A stretch of DNA of 64,000 nucleotides, taken from the NCBI GenBank assembly GCA_949358305.1, contig OX442314.1, positions 65,295,369-65,359,368 of the forward strand, given 5' to 3'. This DNA comes from Strigamia acuminata. Its lineage: Eukaryota > Arthropoda > Chilopoda > Geophilomorpha > Linotaeniidae. A program made the translations under genes and the position numbers. The stretch's first letter is position 1, and each line of letters opens with the position of its first letter. Shown here piece by piece: positions 52,306-64,000 of the stretch. The notes under the pieces were generated by a model, which saw only the letters and a program-made list of their open reading frames with translations, was not told the origin of the DNA and searched no databases.

Positions 52306-55300
52306 AAGTCAACTGTGATGAGATCAAAAGTCTATTCTCCTAAATCAATGGTTGAATGTTTCTAAAACTTACATTGGAGCCTTCTACTAAGGTTTAAACA
52401 CTATTTCTGAACATTCAGAGACATTGGACTTGTGGTGTTTGTGCTAAGTCAACTGTGATGAGATCAAAAGTCTATTCTCCCACATCATTGGTTGGATGTT
52501 TCTAAAACTTACATTGGAGCCTTCTACTAAGGTTTAAACACTATTTCTGAACATTCAGAGACATTGGTGTTTGTGCTAAGTCAACTGTGATGAGATCAAA
52601 AGTCTATTCTCCCAAATCATTGGTTGGATGTTTCTAAAATTTACATTGGAGCCTTCTACTAAGGTTTAAACACTATTTTTGAACATTCAGAGACATTGGT
52701 CTTGTGGTGTTTGTGCTAAGTCAACTGTGATGAGATCAAAAGTCTATTCTCCTAAATCAATGGTTGAATGTTTCTAAAACTTACATTGGAGCCTTCTACT
52801 AAGGTTTAAACACTATTTCTGAACATTCAGAGACATTGGACTTGTGGTGTTTGTGCTAAGTCAACTGTGATGAGATCAAAAGTCTATTCTCCCAAATCAT
52901 TGGTTGGATGTCTCTAAAACTTACATTGGAGCCTTCTACTAAGGTTTAAACACTATTTCTGAACATTCAGAGACATTGGTGTTTGTGCTAAGTCAACTGT
53001 GATGAGATCAAAAGTCTATTCTCCCAAATCATTGGTTGGATGTTTCTAAAACTTACATTGGAGCCTTCTACTAAGGTTTAAACACTATTTCTGAACATTC
53101 AGAGACATTGGACTTGTGGTGTTTGTGCTAAGTCAACTGTGATGAGATCAAAAGTCTATTCTCCCAAATCATTGGTTGGATGTTTCTAAAATTTACATTG
53201 GAGCCTTCTACTAAGGTTTAAACACTATTTTTGAACATTCAGAGACATTGGTCTTGTGGTGTTTGTGCTAAGTCAACTGTGATGAGATCAAAAGTCTATT
53301 CTTCTAAATCAATGGTTGAATGTTTCTAAAACTTACATTGGAGCCTTCTACTAAGGTTTAAACACTATTTCTGAACATTCAGAGACATTGGACTTGTGGT
53401 GTTTGTGCTAAGTCAACTGTGATGAGATCAAAAGTCTATTCTCCCAAATCATTGGTTGGATGTTTCTAAAACTTACATTGGAGCCTTCTACTAAGGTTTA
53501 AACACTATTTCTGAACATTCAGAGACATTGGACTTGTGGTGTTTGTGCTAAGTCAACTGTGATGAGATCAAAAGTCTATTCTCCCACATCATTGATTGGA
53601 TGTTTCTAAAACTTACATTGGAGCCTTCTACTAAGGTTTAAACACTATTTCTGAACATTCAGAGACATTGGTGTTTGTGCTAAGTTAACTGTGATGAGAT
53701 CAAAAGTCTATTCTCCCAAATCATTGGTTGGATGTTTCTAAAACTTACATTGGAGCCTTCTACTAAGGTTTAAACACTATTTCTGAACATTCAGAGACAT
53801 TGGACTTGTGGTGTTTGTGCTAAGTCAACTGTGATGAGATCAAAAGTCTATTCTCCCAAATCATTGGTTGGATGTTTCTAAAACTTACATTGGAGCCTTC
53901 TACTAAGGTTTAAACACTATTTCTGAACATTCAGAGACATTGGTCTTGTGGTGTTTGTGCTAAGTCAACTGCGATGTGAAATGAACTCAAAATTTTTTTT
54001 TCAAAATTTATTGCTTGGGTGTTGCTAAAACTTATATTGAAGGCTTCTACTAAGGTTTAAACACTATTTCTGAACGTTCAGAGACATTGGACTTGTGGTG
54101 TTTGTGCTAAGTCAACTGTGATGAGATCAAAAGTCTATTCTCACAAATCATTGGTTGGATGTTTCTAAAACTTACATTGGAGCCTTCTACTAAGGTTTAA
54201 ACACTATTTCTGAACATTCAGAGACATTGGACTTGTGGTGTTTGTGCTAAGTCAACTGTGATGAGATCAAAAGTCTATTCTCCTAAATCAATGGTTGAAT
54301 GTTTCTAAAACTTACATTGGAGCCTTCTACTAAGGTTTAAACACTATTTCTGAACATTCAGAGACATTGGACTTGTGGTGTTTGTGCTAAGTCAACTGTG
54401 ATGAGATCAAAAGTCTATTCTCCTAAATCAATGGTTGAATGTTTCTAAAACTTACATTGGAGCCTTCTACTAAGGTTTAAACACTATTTCTGAACATTCA
54501 GAGACATTGGACTTGTGGTGTTTCTGCTAAGTCAACTGTGATGAGATCAAAAGTCTATTCTCCCAAATCATTGGTTGGATGTTTCTAAAACTTACATTGG
54601 AGCCTTCTACTAAGGTTTAAACACTATTTCTGAACATTCAGAGACATTGGACTTGTGGTGTTTGTGCTAAGTCAACTGTGATGAGATCAAAAGTCTATTC
54701 TCCCAAATCATTGGTTGGATGTTTCTAAAACTTACATTGGAGCCTTCTACTAAGGTTTAAACACTATTTCTGAACATTCAGAGACATTGGTCTTGTGGTG
54801 TTTGTGCTAAGTCAACTGTGATTAGATCAAAAGTCTATTCTCCCAAATCATTGGTTGGATGTCTCTAAAACTTACATTGGAGCCTTCTACTAAGGTTTAA
54901 ACACTATTTCTGAACATTCAGAGACATTGGTCTTGTGGTGTTTGTGCTAAGTCAACTGTGATGAGATCAAAAGTCTATTCTCCCAAATCATTGGTTGGAT
55001 GTTTCTAAAATTTACATTGGAGCCTTCTACTAAGGTTTAAACACTATTTTTGAACATTCAGAGACATTGGTCTTGTGGTGTTTGTGCTAAGTCAACTGTG
55101 ATGAGATCAAAAGTCTATTCTCCTAAATCAATGGTTGAATGTTTCTAAAACTTACATTGGAGCCTTCTACTAAGGTTTAAACACTATTTCTGAACATTCA
55201 GAGACATTGGACTTGTGGTGTTTGTGCTAAGTCAACTGTGATGAGATCAAAAGTCTATTCTCCCAAATCATTGGTTGGATGTTTCTAAAACTTACATTGG

Positions 55301-58300
55301 AGCCTTCTACTAAGGTTTAAACACTATTTCTGAACATTCAGAGACATTGGTGTTTGTGCTAAGTCAACTGTGATGAGATCAAAAGTCTATTCTCCCAAAT
55401 CATTGGTTGGATGTTTCTAAAACTTACATTGGAGCCTTCTACTAAGGTTTAAACACTATTTCTGAACATTCAGAGACATTGGACTTGTGGTGTTTGTGCT
55501 AAGTCAACTGTGATGAGATCAAAAGTCTATTCTCCCAAATCATTGGTTGGATGTTTCTAAAACTTACATTGGAGCCTTCTACTAAGGTTTAAACACTATT
55601 TCTGAACATTCAGAGACATTGGTCTTGTGGTGTTTGTGCTAAGTCAACTGCGATGTGAAATGAACTCAAAATTTTTTTTTCAAAATTTATTGCTTGGGTG
55701 TTGCTAAAACTTATATTGAAGGCTTCTACTAAGGTTTAAACACTATTTCTGAACGTTCAGAGACATTGGACTTGTGGTGTTTGTGCTAAGTCAACTGTGA
55801 TGAGATCAAAAGTCTATTCTCCCAAATCATTGGTTGGATGTTTCTAAAACTTACATTGGAGCCTTCTACTAAGGTTTAAACACTATTTCTGAACATTCAG
55901 AGACATTGGTCTTGTGGTGTTTGTGCTAAGTCAACTGTGATGAGATCAAAAGTCTATTCTCCTAAATCAATGGTTGAATGTTTCTAAAACTTACATTGGA
56001 GCCTTCTACTAAGGTTTAAACACTATTTCTGAACATTCAGAGACATTGGACTTGTGGTGTTTCTGCTAAGTCAACTGTGATGAGATCAAAAGTCTATTCT
56101 CCCAAATCATTGGTTGGATGTTTCTAAAACTTACATTGGAGCCTTCTACTAAGGTTTAAACACTATTTCTGAACATTCAGAGACATTGGACTTGTGGTGT
56201 TTGTGCTAAGTCAACTGTGATGAGATCAAAAGTCTATTCTCCCAAATCATTGGTTGGATGTTTCTAAAACTTACATTGGAGCCTTCTACTAAGGTTTAAA
56301 CACTATTTCTGAACATTCAGAGACATTGGACTTGTGGTGTTTCTGCTAAGTCAACTGTGATGAGATCAAAAGTCTATTCTCCCAAATCATTGGTTGGATG
56401 TTTCTAAAACTTACATTGGAGCCTTCTACTAAGGTTTAAACACTATTTCTGAACATTCAGAGACATTGGACTTGTGGTGTTTCTGCTAAGTCAACTGTGA
56501 TGAGATCAAAAGTCTATTCTCCCAAATCATTGGTTGGATGTTTCTAAAACTTACATTGGAGCCTTCTACTAAGGTTTAAACACTATTTCTGAACATTCAG
56601 AGACATTGGTCTTGTGGTGTTTGTGCTAAGTCAACTGTGATGAGATCAAAAGTCTATTCTCCTAAATCAATGGTTGAATGTTTCTAAAACTTACATTGGA
56701 GCCTTCTACTAAGGTTTAAACACTATTTCTGAACATTCAGAGACATTGGACTTGTGGTGTTTCTGCTAAGTCAACTGTGATGAGATCAAAAGTCTATTCT
56801 CCCAAATCATTGGTTGGATGTTTCTAAAACTTACATTGGAGCCTTCTACTAAGGTTTAAACACTATTTCTGAACATTCAGAGACATTGGACTTGTGGTGT
56901 TTGTGCTAAGTCAACTGTGATGAGATCAAAAGTCTATTCTCCCAAATCATTGGTTGGATGTTTCTAAAACTTACATTGGAGCCTTCTACTAAGGTTTAAA
57001 CACTATTTCTGAACATTCAGAGACATTGGTCTTGTGGTGTTTGTGCTAAGTCAACTGTGATTAGATCAAAAGTCTATTCTCCCAAATCATTGGTTGGATG
57101 TCTCTAAAACTTACATTGGAGCCTTCTACTAAGGTTTAAACACTATTTCTGAACATTCAGAGACATTGGTCTTGTGGTGTTTGTGCTAAGTCAACTGTGA
57201 TGAGATCAAAAGTCTATTCTCCCAAATCATTGGTTGGATGTTTCTAAAATTTACATTGGAGCCTTCTACTAAGGTTTAAACACTATTTTTGAACATTCAG
57301 AGACATTGGTCTTGTGGTGTTTGTGCTAAGTCAACTGTGATGAGATCAAAAGTCTATTCTCCTAAATCAATGGTTGAATGTTTCTAAAACTTACATTGGA
57401 GCCTTCTACTAAGGTTTAAACACTATTTCTGAACATTCAGAGACATTGGACTTGTGGTGTTTGTGCTAAGTCAACTGTGATGAGATCAAAAGTCTATTCT
57501 CCCAAATCATTGGTTGGATGTTTCTAAAACTTACATTGGAGCCTTCTACTAAGGTTTAAACACTATTTCTGAACATTCAGAGACATTGGTGTTTGTGCTA
57601 AGTCAACTGTGATGAGATCAAAAGTCTATTCTCCCAAATCATTGGTTGGATGTTTCTAAAACTTACATTGGAGCCTTCTACTAAGGTTTAAACACTATTT
57701 CTGAACATTCAGAGACATTGGACTTGTGGTGTTTGTGCTAAGTCAACTGTGATGAGATCAAAAGTCTATTCTCCCAAATCATTGGTTGGATGTTTCTAAA
57801 ACTTACATTGGAGCCTTCTACTAAGGTTTAAACACTATTTCTGAACATTCAGAGACATTGGTCTTGTGGTGTTTGTGCTAAGTCAACTGCGATGTGAAAT
57901 GAACTCAAAATTTTTTTTTCAAAATTTATTGCTTGGGTGTTGCTAAAACTTATATTGAAGGCTTCTACTAAGGTTTAAACACTATTTCTGAACGTTCAGA
58001 GACATTGGACTTGTGGTGTTTGTGCTAAGTCAACTGTGATGAGATCAAAAGTCTATTCTCCCAAATCATTGGTTGGATGTTTCTAAAACTTACATTGGAG
58101 CCTTCTACTAAGGTTTAAACACTATTTCTGAACATTCAGAGACATTGGTCTTGTGGTGTTTGTGCTAAGTCAACTGTGATGAGATCAAAAGTCTATTCTC
58201 CTAAATCAATGGTTGAATGTTTCTAAAACTTACATTGGAGCCTTCTACTAAGGTTTAAACACTATTTCTGAACATTCAGAGACATTGGACTTGTGGTGTT

Positions 58301-61300
58301 TCTGCTAAGTCAACTGTGATGAGATCAAAAGTCTATTCTCCCAAATCATTGGTTGGATATTTCTAAAACTTACATTGGAGCCTTCTACTAAGGTTTAAAC
58401 ACTATTTCTGAACATTCAGAGACATTGGACTTGTGGTGTTTGTGCTAAGTCAACTGTGATGAGATCAAAAGTCTATTCTCCCAAATCATTGGTTGGATGT
58501 TTCTAAAACTTACATTGGAGCCTTCTACTAAGGTTTAAACACTATTTCTGAACATTCAGAGACATTGGTCTTGTGGTGTTTGTGCTAAGTCAACTGTGAT
58601 TAGATCAAAAGTCTATTCTCCCAAATCATTGGTTGGATGTCTCTAAAACTTACATTGGAGCCTTCTACTAAGGTTTAAACACTATTTCTGAACATTCAGA
58701 GACATTGGTCTTGTGGTGTTTGTGCTAAGTCAACTGTGATGAGATCAAAAGTCTATTCTCCCAAATCATTGGTTGGATGTTTCTAAAATTTACATTGGAG
58801 CCTTCTACTAAGGTTTAAACACTATTTTTGAACATTCAGAGACATTGGTCTTGTGGTGTTTGTGCTAAGTCAACTGTGATGAGATCAAAAGTCTATTCTC
58901 CTAAATCAATGGTTGAATGTTTCTAAAACTTACATTGGAGCCTTCTACTAAGGTTTAAACACTATTTCTGAACATTCAGAGACATTGGACTTGTGGTGTT
59001 TGTGCTAAGTCAACTGTGATGAGATCAAAAGTCTATTCTCCCAAATCATTGGTTGGATGTTTCTAAAACTTACATTGGAGCCTTCTACTAAGGTTTAAAC
59101 ACTATTTCTGAACATTCAGAGACATTGGTGTTTGTGCTAAGTCAACTGTGATGAGATCAAAAGTCTATTCTCCCAAATCATTGGTTGGATGTTTCTAAAA
59201 CTTACATTGGAGCCTTCTACTAAGGTTTAAACACTATTTCTGAACATTCAGAGACATTGGACTTGTGGTGTTTGTGCTAAGTCAACTGTGATGAGATCAA
59301 AAGTCTATTCTTCCAAATCATTGGTTGGATGTTTCTAAAACTTACATTGGAGCCTTCTACTAAGGTTTAAACACTATTTCTGAACATTCAGAGACATTGG
59401 TCTTGTGGTGTTTGTGCTAAGTCAACTGCGATGTGAAATGAACTCAAAATTTTTTTTTCAAAATTTATTGCTTGGGTGTTGCTAAAACTTATATTGAAGG
59501 CTTCTACTAAGGTTTAAACACTATTTCTGAACGTTCAGAGACATTGGACTTGTGGTGTTTGTGCTAAGTCAACTGTGATGAGATCAAAAGTCTATTCTCT
59601 CAAATCATTGGTTGGATGTTTCTAAAACTTACATTGGAGCCTTCTACTAAGGTTTAAACACTATTTCTGAACATTCAGAGACATTGGTCTTGTGGTGTTT
59701 GTGCTAAGTCAACTGTGATGAGATCAAAAGTCTATTCTCCTAAATCATTGGTTGAATGTTTCTAAAACTTACATTGGAGCCTTCTACTAAGGTTTAAACA
59801 CTATTTCTGAACATTCAGAGACATTGGACTTGTGGTGTTTCTGCTAAGTCAACTGTGATGAGATCAAAAGTCTATTCTCCCAAATCATTGGTTGGATGTT
59901 TCTAAAACTTACATTGGAGCCTTCTACTAAGGTTTAAACACTATTTCTGAACATTCAGAGACATTGGTCTTGTGGTGTTTGTGCTAAGTCAACTGCGATG
60001 TGAAATGAACTCAAAATTTTTTTTTCAAAATTTATTGCTTGGGTGTTGCTAAAACTTATATTGAAGGCTTCTACTAAGGTTTAAACACTATTTCTGAACG
60101 TTCAGAGACATTGGACTTGTGGTGTTTGTGCTAAGTCAACTGTGATGAGATCAAAAGTCTATTCTCTCAAATCATTGGTTGGATGTTTCTAAAACTTACA
60201 TTGGAGCCTTCTACTAAGGTTTAAACACTATTTCTGAACATTCAGAGACATTGGTCTTGTGGTGTTTGTGCTAAGTCAACTGTGATGAGATCAAAAGTCT
60301 ATTCTCCTAAATCATTGGTTGAATGTTTCTAAAACTTACATTGGAGCCTTCTACTAAGGTTTAAACACTATTTCTGAACATTCAGAGACATTGGACTTGT
60401 GGTGTTTCTGCTAAGTCAACTGTGATGAGATCAAAAGTCTATTCTCCCAAATCATTGGTTGGATGTTTCTAAAACTTACATTGGAGCCTTCTACTAAGGT
60501 TTAAACACTATTTCTGAACATTCAGAGACATTGGTCTTGTGGTGTTTGTGCTAAGTCAACTGCGATGAGATCAAAAGTCTATTCTCCCAAATCATTGGTT
60601 GGATGTTTCTAAAACTTACATTGGAGCCTTCTACTAAGGTTTAAACACTATTTCTGAACATTCAGAGACATTGGTCTTGTGGTGTTTGTGCTAAGTCAAC
60701 TGTGATTAGATCAAAAGTCTATTCTCCCAAATCATTGGTTGGATGTCTCTAAAACTTACATTGGAGCCTTCTACTAAGGTTTAAACACTATTTCTGAACA
60801 TTCAGAGACATTGGTCTTGTGGTGTTTGTGCTAAGTCAACTGTGATGAGATCAAAAGTCTATTCTCCCAAATCATTAGTTGGATGTTTCTAAAACTTACA
60901 TTGGAGCCTTCTACTAAGGTTTAAACACTATTTCTGAACATTCAGAGACATTGGTCTTGTGGTGTTTGTGCTAAGTCAACTGTGATGAGATCAAAAGTCT
61001 ATTCTCCTAAATCAATGGTTGAATGTTTCTAAAACTTACATTGGAGCCTTCTACTAAGGTTTAAACACTATTTCTGAACATTCAGAGACATTGGACTTGT
61101 GGTGTTTGTGCTAAGTCAACTGTGATGAGATCAAAAGTCTATTCTCCCAAATCATTGGTTGGATGTTTCTAAAACTTACATTGGAGCCTTCTACTAAGGT
61201 TTAAACACTATTTCTGAACATTCAGAGACATTAAACTTGTGGTGTTTGTGCTAAGTCAACTGTGATGAGATCAAAAGTCTATTCTCCCAAATCATTGGTT

Positions 61301-64000
61301 GGATGTTTCTAAAACTTACATTGGAGCCTTCTACTAAGGTTTAAACACTATTTCTAAACATTCAGAGACATTGGTGTTTGTGCTAAGTCAACTGCGATCT
61401 GAAATGAGCTCAAAATTTTTTTTTCAAAATTTATTGCTTGGGTGTTGCTAAAACTTACATTTAAGGCTTCTACAAAGGTTTAAACACTATTTATAAACAT
61501 TCAGACACATTGGACTTGTGGTGTTTGTGCTAAGTCAACTGTGATGAGATCAAAAGTCTATTCTCCCAAATCATTGGTTGGATGTTTCTAAAACTTACAT
61601 TGGAGCCTTCTACTAAGGTTTAAACACTATTTCTGAACATTCAGAGACATTGGACTTGTGGTGTTTCTGCTAAGTCAACTGTGATGAGATCAAAAGTCTA
61701 TTCTCCCAAATCATTGGTTGGATGTTTCTAAAACTTACATTGGAGCCTTCTACTAAGGTTTAAACACTATTTCTGAACATTCAGAGACATTGGTCTTGTG
61801 GTGTTTGTGCTAAGTCAACTGTGATGAGATCAAAAGTCTATTCTCCCAAATCATTGGTTGGATGTTTCTAAAACTTACATTGGAGCCTTCTACTAAGGTT
61901 TAAACACTATTTCTGAACATTCAGAGACATTGGTCTTGTGGTGTTTGTGCTAAGTCAACTGTGATTAGATCAAAAGTCTATTCTCCCAAATCATTGGTTG
62001 GATGTCTCTAAAACTTACATTGGAGCCTTCTACTAAGGTTTAAACACTATTTCTGAACATTCAGAGACATTGGTCTTGTGGTGTTTGTGCTAAGTCAACT
62101 GTGATGAGATCAAAAGTCTATTCTCCCAAATCATTGGTTGGATGTTTCTAAAATTTACATTGGAGCCTTCTACTAAGGTTTAAACACTATTTCTGAACAT
62201 TCAGAGACATTGGTCTTGTGGTGTTTGTGCTAAGTCAACTGTGATGAGATCAAAAGTCTATTCTCCTAAATCAATGGTTGAATGTTTCTAAAACTTACAT
62301 TGGAGCCTTCTACTAAGGTTTAAACACTATTTCTGAACATTCAGAGACATTGGACTTGTGGTGTTTGTGCTAAGTCAACTGTGATGAGATCAAAAGTCTA
62401 TTCTCCCAAATCATTGGTTGGATGTTTCTAAAACTTACATTGGAGCCTTCTACTAAGGTTTAAACACTATTTCTGAACATTCAGAGACATTGGACTTGTG
62501 GTGTTTGTGGTAAGTCAACTGTGATGAGATCAAAAGTCTATTCTCCCAAATCATTGGTTGGATGTTTCTAAAACTTACATTGGAGCCTTCTACTAAGGTT
62601 TAAACACTATTTCTAAACATTCAGAGACATTGGTGTTTGTGCTAAGTCAACTGCGATCTGAAATGAGCTCAAAATTTTTTTTTCAAAATTTATTGCTTGG
62701 GTGTCGCTAAAACTTACATTTAAGGCTTCTACAAAGGTTTAAACACTATTTATAAACATTCAGACACATTGGACTTGTGGTGTTTGTGCTAAGTCAACTG
62801 TGATGAGATCAAAAGTCTATTCTCCCAAATCATTGGTTGGATGTCTCTAAAACTTACATTGGAGCCTTCTACTAAGGTTTAAACACTATTTCTGAACATT
62901 CAGAGACATTGGTCTTGTGGTGTTTGTGCTAAGTCAACTGTGATTAGATCAAAAGTCTATTCTCCCAAATCATTGGTTGGATGTCTCTAAAACTTACATT
63001 GGAGCCTTCTACTAAGGTTTAAACACTATTTCTGAACATTCAGAGACATTGGTCTTGTGGTGTTTGTGCTAAGTCAACTGTGATGAGATCAAAAGTCTAT
63101 TCTCCCAAATCATTGGTTGGATGTTTCTAAAATTTACATTGGAGCCTTCTACTAAGGTTTAAACACTATTTCTGAACATTCAGAGACATTGGTCTTGTGG
63201 TGTTTGTGCTAAGTCAACTGTGATGAGATCAAAAGTCTATTCTCCTAAATCAATGGTTGAATGTTTCTAAAACTTACATTGGAGCCTTCTACTAAGGTTT
63301 AAACACTATTTCTGAACATTCAGAGACATTGGACTTGTGGTGTTTGTGCTAAGTCAACTGTGATGAGATCAAAAGTCTATTCTCCCAAATCATTGGTTGG
63401 ATGTTTCTAAAACTTACATTGGAGCCTTCTACTAAGGTTTAAACACTATTTCTGAACATTCAGAGACATTGGACTTGTGGTGTTTGTGCTAAGTCAACTG
63501 TGATGAGATCAAAAGTCTATTCTCCCAAATCATTGGTTGGATGTTTCTAAAACTTACATTGGAGCCTTCTACTAAGGTTTAAACACTATTTCTGAACATT
63601 CAGAGACATTGGTGTTTGTGCTAAGTCAACTGCGATCTGAAATGAGCTCAAAATTTTTTTTTCAAAATTTATTGCTTGGGTGTTGCTAAAACTTACATCT
63701 ACAAAGGTTTAAACACTATTTATAAACATTCAGACACATTGGACTTGTGGTGTTTGTGCTAAGTCAACTGTGATGAGATCAAAAGTCTATTCTCCCAAAT
63801 CATTGGTTGGATGTTTCTAAAACTTACATTAGAGCCTTCTACTAAGGTTTAAACACTATTTCTAAACATTCAGAGACATTGGTCTTGTGGTGTTTGTGCT
63901 AAGTCAACTGTGATTAGATCAAAAGTCTATTCTCCCAAATCATTGGTTGGATGTTTCTAAAACTTACATTGGAGCCTTCTACTAAGGTTTAAACACTATT
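52306..64000. repeat. 140-bp satellite array, right block, with higher-order structure
   Basis: About 83 monomers running off the window. Three length classes: 140 bp, 132 bp (8 bp missing after GACATTGG) and a diverged 147-bp class containing GCGATGTGAAATGAAC or GCGATCTGAAATGAGC and a nine-T run. The 147-bp class recurs at 53971, 55650, 57889, 59428, 59995, 61394, 62653 and 63632. No reading frame of note. Confidence 0.97.

Noticed and set aside
37849-64000. Regular repeat array considered as CRISPR-like or as a coding repeat
   Set aside because: Contiguous 140-bp monomers with no spacers and no lasting open frame; typical eukaryotic satellite.

Overview
This window is animal genomic DNA made almost entirely of repeats. 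There is no ordinary single-copy host gene that I can defend. The evidence for a metazoan is three complete or partial BEL/Pao polyproteins (a group known only from animals), Ty3/Gypsy and Ty1/Copia-type elements, GT-AG introns, and a long 140-bp tandem satellite. I cannot place the species; an invertebrate is likely but this is inference.

Layout. The right part (37849-64000) is a 140-bp satellite array, interrupted by a full-length BEL element (element C, 39535-48693, target-site duplication GAGA) and by a solo BEL LTR (element G, 50794-52305, duplication AAGT). The left part (1-37848) is best read as one Gypsy element (F) lying against the same satellite, with its 5' end off the left edge and its 3' LTR at 37219-37848. 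F has been hit repeatedly. BEL element A (1-5686, 5' end off the window) sits in its pol gene. BEL element D (8312-17529, minus strand, duplication TCAG) sits exactly on a 3' splice site. A Copia-type element E (19438-34855, duplication TTTTT) sits inside a downstream reading frame. E is itself broken by BEL element B (19515-28848, duplication ACAT) in its 5' LTR. With the insertions removed, F reads: integrase end of pol (5687-7255), a chain of short exons (8090-18169), an intron-containing gene of unknown function (18455-36992), a purine tract, and the 3' LTR.

State of the elements. D is intact with LTRs that look identical by eye. B has one frameshift near the pol C-terminus. C has one stop codon beside the integrase catalytic glutamate. 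A and B are nearly identical up to about position 3740 of A and then diverge abruptly, which suggests a mosaic. All insertions with both ends visible have perfect target-site duplications.

Most unusual content. Copia-type element E has a tRNA-iMet primer site, a polypurine tract and matching LTRs, but encodes no reverse transcriptase. Its 713-codon ORF2 has a Copia-type pre-integrase/integrase fold in which two of the three catalytic acidic residues and part of the zinc-binding set are replaced. This is followed by a long acidic linker, a lysine-rich tract, and a C-terminal segment that aligns without gaps to the methyl-CpG-binding domain (MBD) fold but lacks its arginine fingers. I regard this integrase-MBD fusion as the best candidate for an undescribed system here. 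The second candidate is the spliced accessory gene downstream of pol in Gypsy element F.
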